A stretch of DNA of 34,491 nucleotides from Aquimarina algiphila (lineage in GTDB: Bacteria > Bacteroidota > Bacteroidia > Flavobacteriales > Flavobacteriaceae): positions 1-34,491 of the forward strand of contig NZ_VLNR01000070.1 in assembly GCF_007489275.1 (NCBI RefSeq), written 5' to 3'. Shown here piece by piece: positions 32,854 through 34,491 of the stretch (position 1 is the stretch's first letter; every line of letters begins with the position of its first letter). Under the pieces are notes generated by a model. That model was given only the letters and a program-made list of their open reading frames with translations, did not search any database and had not been told where the DNA came from. The position numbers and the translations under genes were made by a program.

Positions 32854-34041
32854 ATGAAAGCTAATATTTTGTTAAATACAACAGATCGGAAAAAATCAAA
32901 CTTCTTTCCTGTTATCGTTAATGTGAGTCATAAAGGTAAACGTATGCGAAAACAAATAGGTATTTCAATACCAGAGGACTGGGATGATGTTAAAAAGTTT
33001 CCTCTACCAACTCATCCTGAGTTTGATGACCTATATGTAAGAATAGCAGAGATAAAAGCAAAATCAATAACATCTAAATTTACGAGTATAAATGATGTTA
33101 AGATTGCATTGGCTTATTTATTAAAAGAAGGCGAATCAAAGAATAAAATAGACTTTATAAAATTCTCCAGATACCAAATAAAAAAATTAAGGCAATCTAA
33201 TCGTAACGGGAGCGCTTTTGTTTACGATAAGATTATTGACGATTTTGAGCATTTTAAACCTACTTGCGATTTTGGAGAGATTACACTTGTGTTAATGGAG
33301 AGATATAAGGAATATTGTAAAGATAAAGGTAGTAAAAACAGCTCTATTAAAACTTATATTGCAGGCATTAGAAGAATGTACAATTTATGTTGTAGATTAA
33401 ATGGAATTCCAAATGAGAGACCATTTGAAGGTATTGGCAGAGACCTATATCACAATAAAAGAAGAGGAAAAAACATTTACATTAGCAAAAGCACGGTCAA
33501 AAAATTAGAAAACTTAAAACTTTCCAGTAATTCTCAACAAAGAGCAATAGATTTAATGCTACTACAATTTTATTTAGGCGGACAATATCTAAAGGACATT
33601 TATTATCTAAAAGTTAATCAAATTTATAATGGACGTGCATTTATTAAAAGACTAAAACTTGGAGATAAAGCTGAAGAATTCGACGTCAAAATTTTTAAAA
33701 AAGCACAAAAAATAATTGATCGATATGCTTTAAAAGACAATGTTTATGTTTTTCCTTGGTCAAAAGGAGATAAAGAATATCATAAATTTAGACAATCTCA
33801 TTATTACACACTAAGGAGGGTTTTTAAAGAAAATCAAATTGAGACTCTTCCTAAAAACGCTGCAGTAGTTACCAGAACCCCTAGACATACATTTGCTACA
33901 ATCGGAAAATTCAAAGGAATCGACGTAGATATCATTAGAGAATTAATGGGACACGAGCGTAATGATATGGACACGGTTTACAAAGATAAGTTTCCCCAGA
34001 AAGTAAAAGACAAAGCTCATTGGGAAATAATAAAAACGTAG
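32854..34041 (+). CDS. Tyrosine recombinase/integrase, Bacteroidota type, altered active site
   Basis: The 395-residue protein has the plan of Bacteroidota mobile-element integrases: an N-terminal arm-binding-like beta domain (about 1-45, VNVSHKGKRMRKQIGISI), a SAM-like helical domain (about 95-190) and a C-terminal catalytic domain (about 210-395). The second box is present as TPRHTFATI with Arg344, followed by GH (His367) in LMGHERND and the nucleophile Tyr376 nine residues later. At the place of the first catalytic Arg the sequence is FYLGGQYLKDI (239-249), without Arg, and the usual His three before Arg344 is Arg341. It may thus be a divergent subfamily or an impaired enzyme. It faces away from the E1 gene and toward a partial unknown gene. 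Confidence 0.85.
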   Translation: MKANILLNTTDRKKSNFFPVIVNVSHKGKRMRKQIGISIPEDWDDVKKFPLPTHPEFDDLYVRIAEIKAKSITSKFTSINDVKIALAYLLKEGESKNKIDFIKFSRYQIKKLRQSNRNGSAFVYDKIIDDFEHFKPTCDFGEITLVLMERYKEYCKDKGSKNSSIKTYIAGIRRMYNLCCRLNGIPNERPFEGIGRDLYHNKRRGKNIYISKSTVKKLENLKLSSNSQQRAIDLMLLQFYLGGQYLKDIYYLKVNQIYNGRAFIKRLKLGDKAEEFDVKIFKKAQKIIDRYALKDNVYVFPWSKGDKEYHKFRQSHYYTLRRVFKENQIETLPKNAAVVTRTPRHTFATIGKFKGIDVDIIRELMGHERNDMDTVYKDKFPQKVKDKAHWEIIKT

Positions 34042-34062
34042 GTTCTCATATCCTATTAGCCA

Positions 34063-34491
34063 TTACCCTAGAGTCTCACTCTCAATACTAACCTCCCATG
34101 TATTTTCCTTAACCCTTCGTTTACTGATTTTCTTAACGAGTTGCGTTTTGTTGTATTTGTATCTTCCCAGTTCTGTGGTTAGATTTTCATAAATGTCACA
34201 ACTAAACTTATCTTTTATCGTCTCTGAAGTAACCCGAAATCTAAGCCAGTTCTTCCATAATCTTTCGTATACATTTTCAATAGAAAAATCAACTTCATTA
34301 ATTGCACTCACAGTAACAGGCAAACCATTTTTTAAACCATCATACAATAAAATTCTAAAATCAGAACCTTCACGCCTACGGGCTGTAAATAAAGAATTCT
34401 TCTTTTCAATTTTCATTACATCTACCCCAGTATCAATGGTATTTACATTTTCGCTTTTGTATTCGGATATGTTACTAACCACTCCATCCTT
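34063..34491 (-). CDS. Hypothetical protein, probably 5'-partial at the window edge
   Basis: The reading frame stays open from its stop at 34063 to the end of the window, so the true start may lie outside. Possible starts inside are GTG at 34482 (139 residues) and an ATG 22 codons later (MKIEKKNS). I do not recognise the protein. It is mixed charged with alternating short strand-like segments (SDFRILLYDG, GLPVTVSAI, NTWEVSIESE) and basic patches (KKISKRRVK), and no signal peptide or membrane segment is seen. It is convergent with the integrase (21-nt gap), which makes it a likely cargo or structural gene of the same mobile element; that is inference. Confidence 0.5.
   Translation of the reverse strand, partial: KDGVVSNISEYKSENVNTIDTGVDVMKIEKKNSLFTARRREGSDFRILLYDGLKNGLPVTVSAINEVDFSIENVYERLWKNWLRFRVTSETIKDKFSCDIYENLTTELGRYKYNKTQLVKKISKRRVKENTWEVSIESETLG

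Noticed and set aside
1..34491. CRISPR array, rRNA or riboswitch
   Set aside because: No regularly spaced direct repeats, rRNA-like conserved blocks or recognisable riboswitch cores were found on reading through the window.

Overview
The window looks like chromosomal DNA of a marine-type Flavobacteriaceae bacterium (Bacteroidota; the style resembles Aquimarina or a relative, but the genus is a guess). The DNA is AT-rich, and Shine-Dalgarno motifs are weak or absent. Several -7 boxes of the Bacteroidota TAnnTTTG type are present. Other pointers are a Bacteroidota-type lipoprotein signal, a fused E1 alpha/beta 2-oxoacid dehydrogenase, and a Bacteroidota-type tyrosine recombinase.

Layout. (1) Positions 1-737: a decayed TPR gene next to a small dyad-rich element. 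(2) 738-26777: an exopolysaccharide/capsule locus read almost entirely on the minus strand. Twenty tightly packed genes run from 26777 down to 4244. A plus-strand surface lipoprotein with its own terminator (2189-4220) follows, and then one further minus-strand glycosyltransferase (738-1895). (3) 27143-30576: plus-strand accessory genes, namely one unknown protein and two tandem secreted ankyrin-repeat proteins, with a MITE-like element between the first two. (4) 30606-32612: a metabolic E1 fusion gene on the minus strand. (5) 32854-34491: an integrase and a partial unknown gene, probably the edge of a mobile element.

How the polysaccharide genes fit together. A TviC-like epimerase and a TviB-like dehydrogenase should convert UDP-GlcNAc to UDP-GalNAcA. 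Five GT4 enzymes and one GT2 enzyme build the repeat unit. A Wzx flippase and an EpsG-type polymerase export and join it. The locus is unusually rich in decorating enzymes: a pyruvyl transferase, an acyltransferase-3, a left-handed beta-helix acetyltransferase, two MBOAT/SGNH O-acylation pairs, a CapK/PaaK-like adenylating enzyme and a QueC-like PP-loop enzyme. The initiating sugar-phosphate transferase and the Wza/Wzc export genes are not in the window.

The two strongest candidates for something under-described are these. First, a complete Dlt-like set (adenylation enzyme, carrier protein, MBOAT, SGNH protein; 12997-17142) sits inside a Gram-negative polysaccharide operon and suggests amino-acid (D-alanine-like) esterification of an exopolysaccharide. 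Second, a QueC-like enzyme (21584-22867) with an intact SGGVDA loop and a Cys4 site is encoded beside the uronic-acid genes and could make an amide or related derivative.
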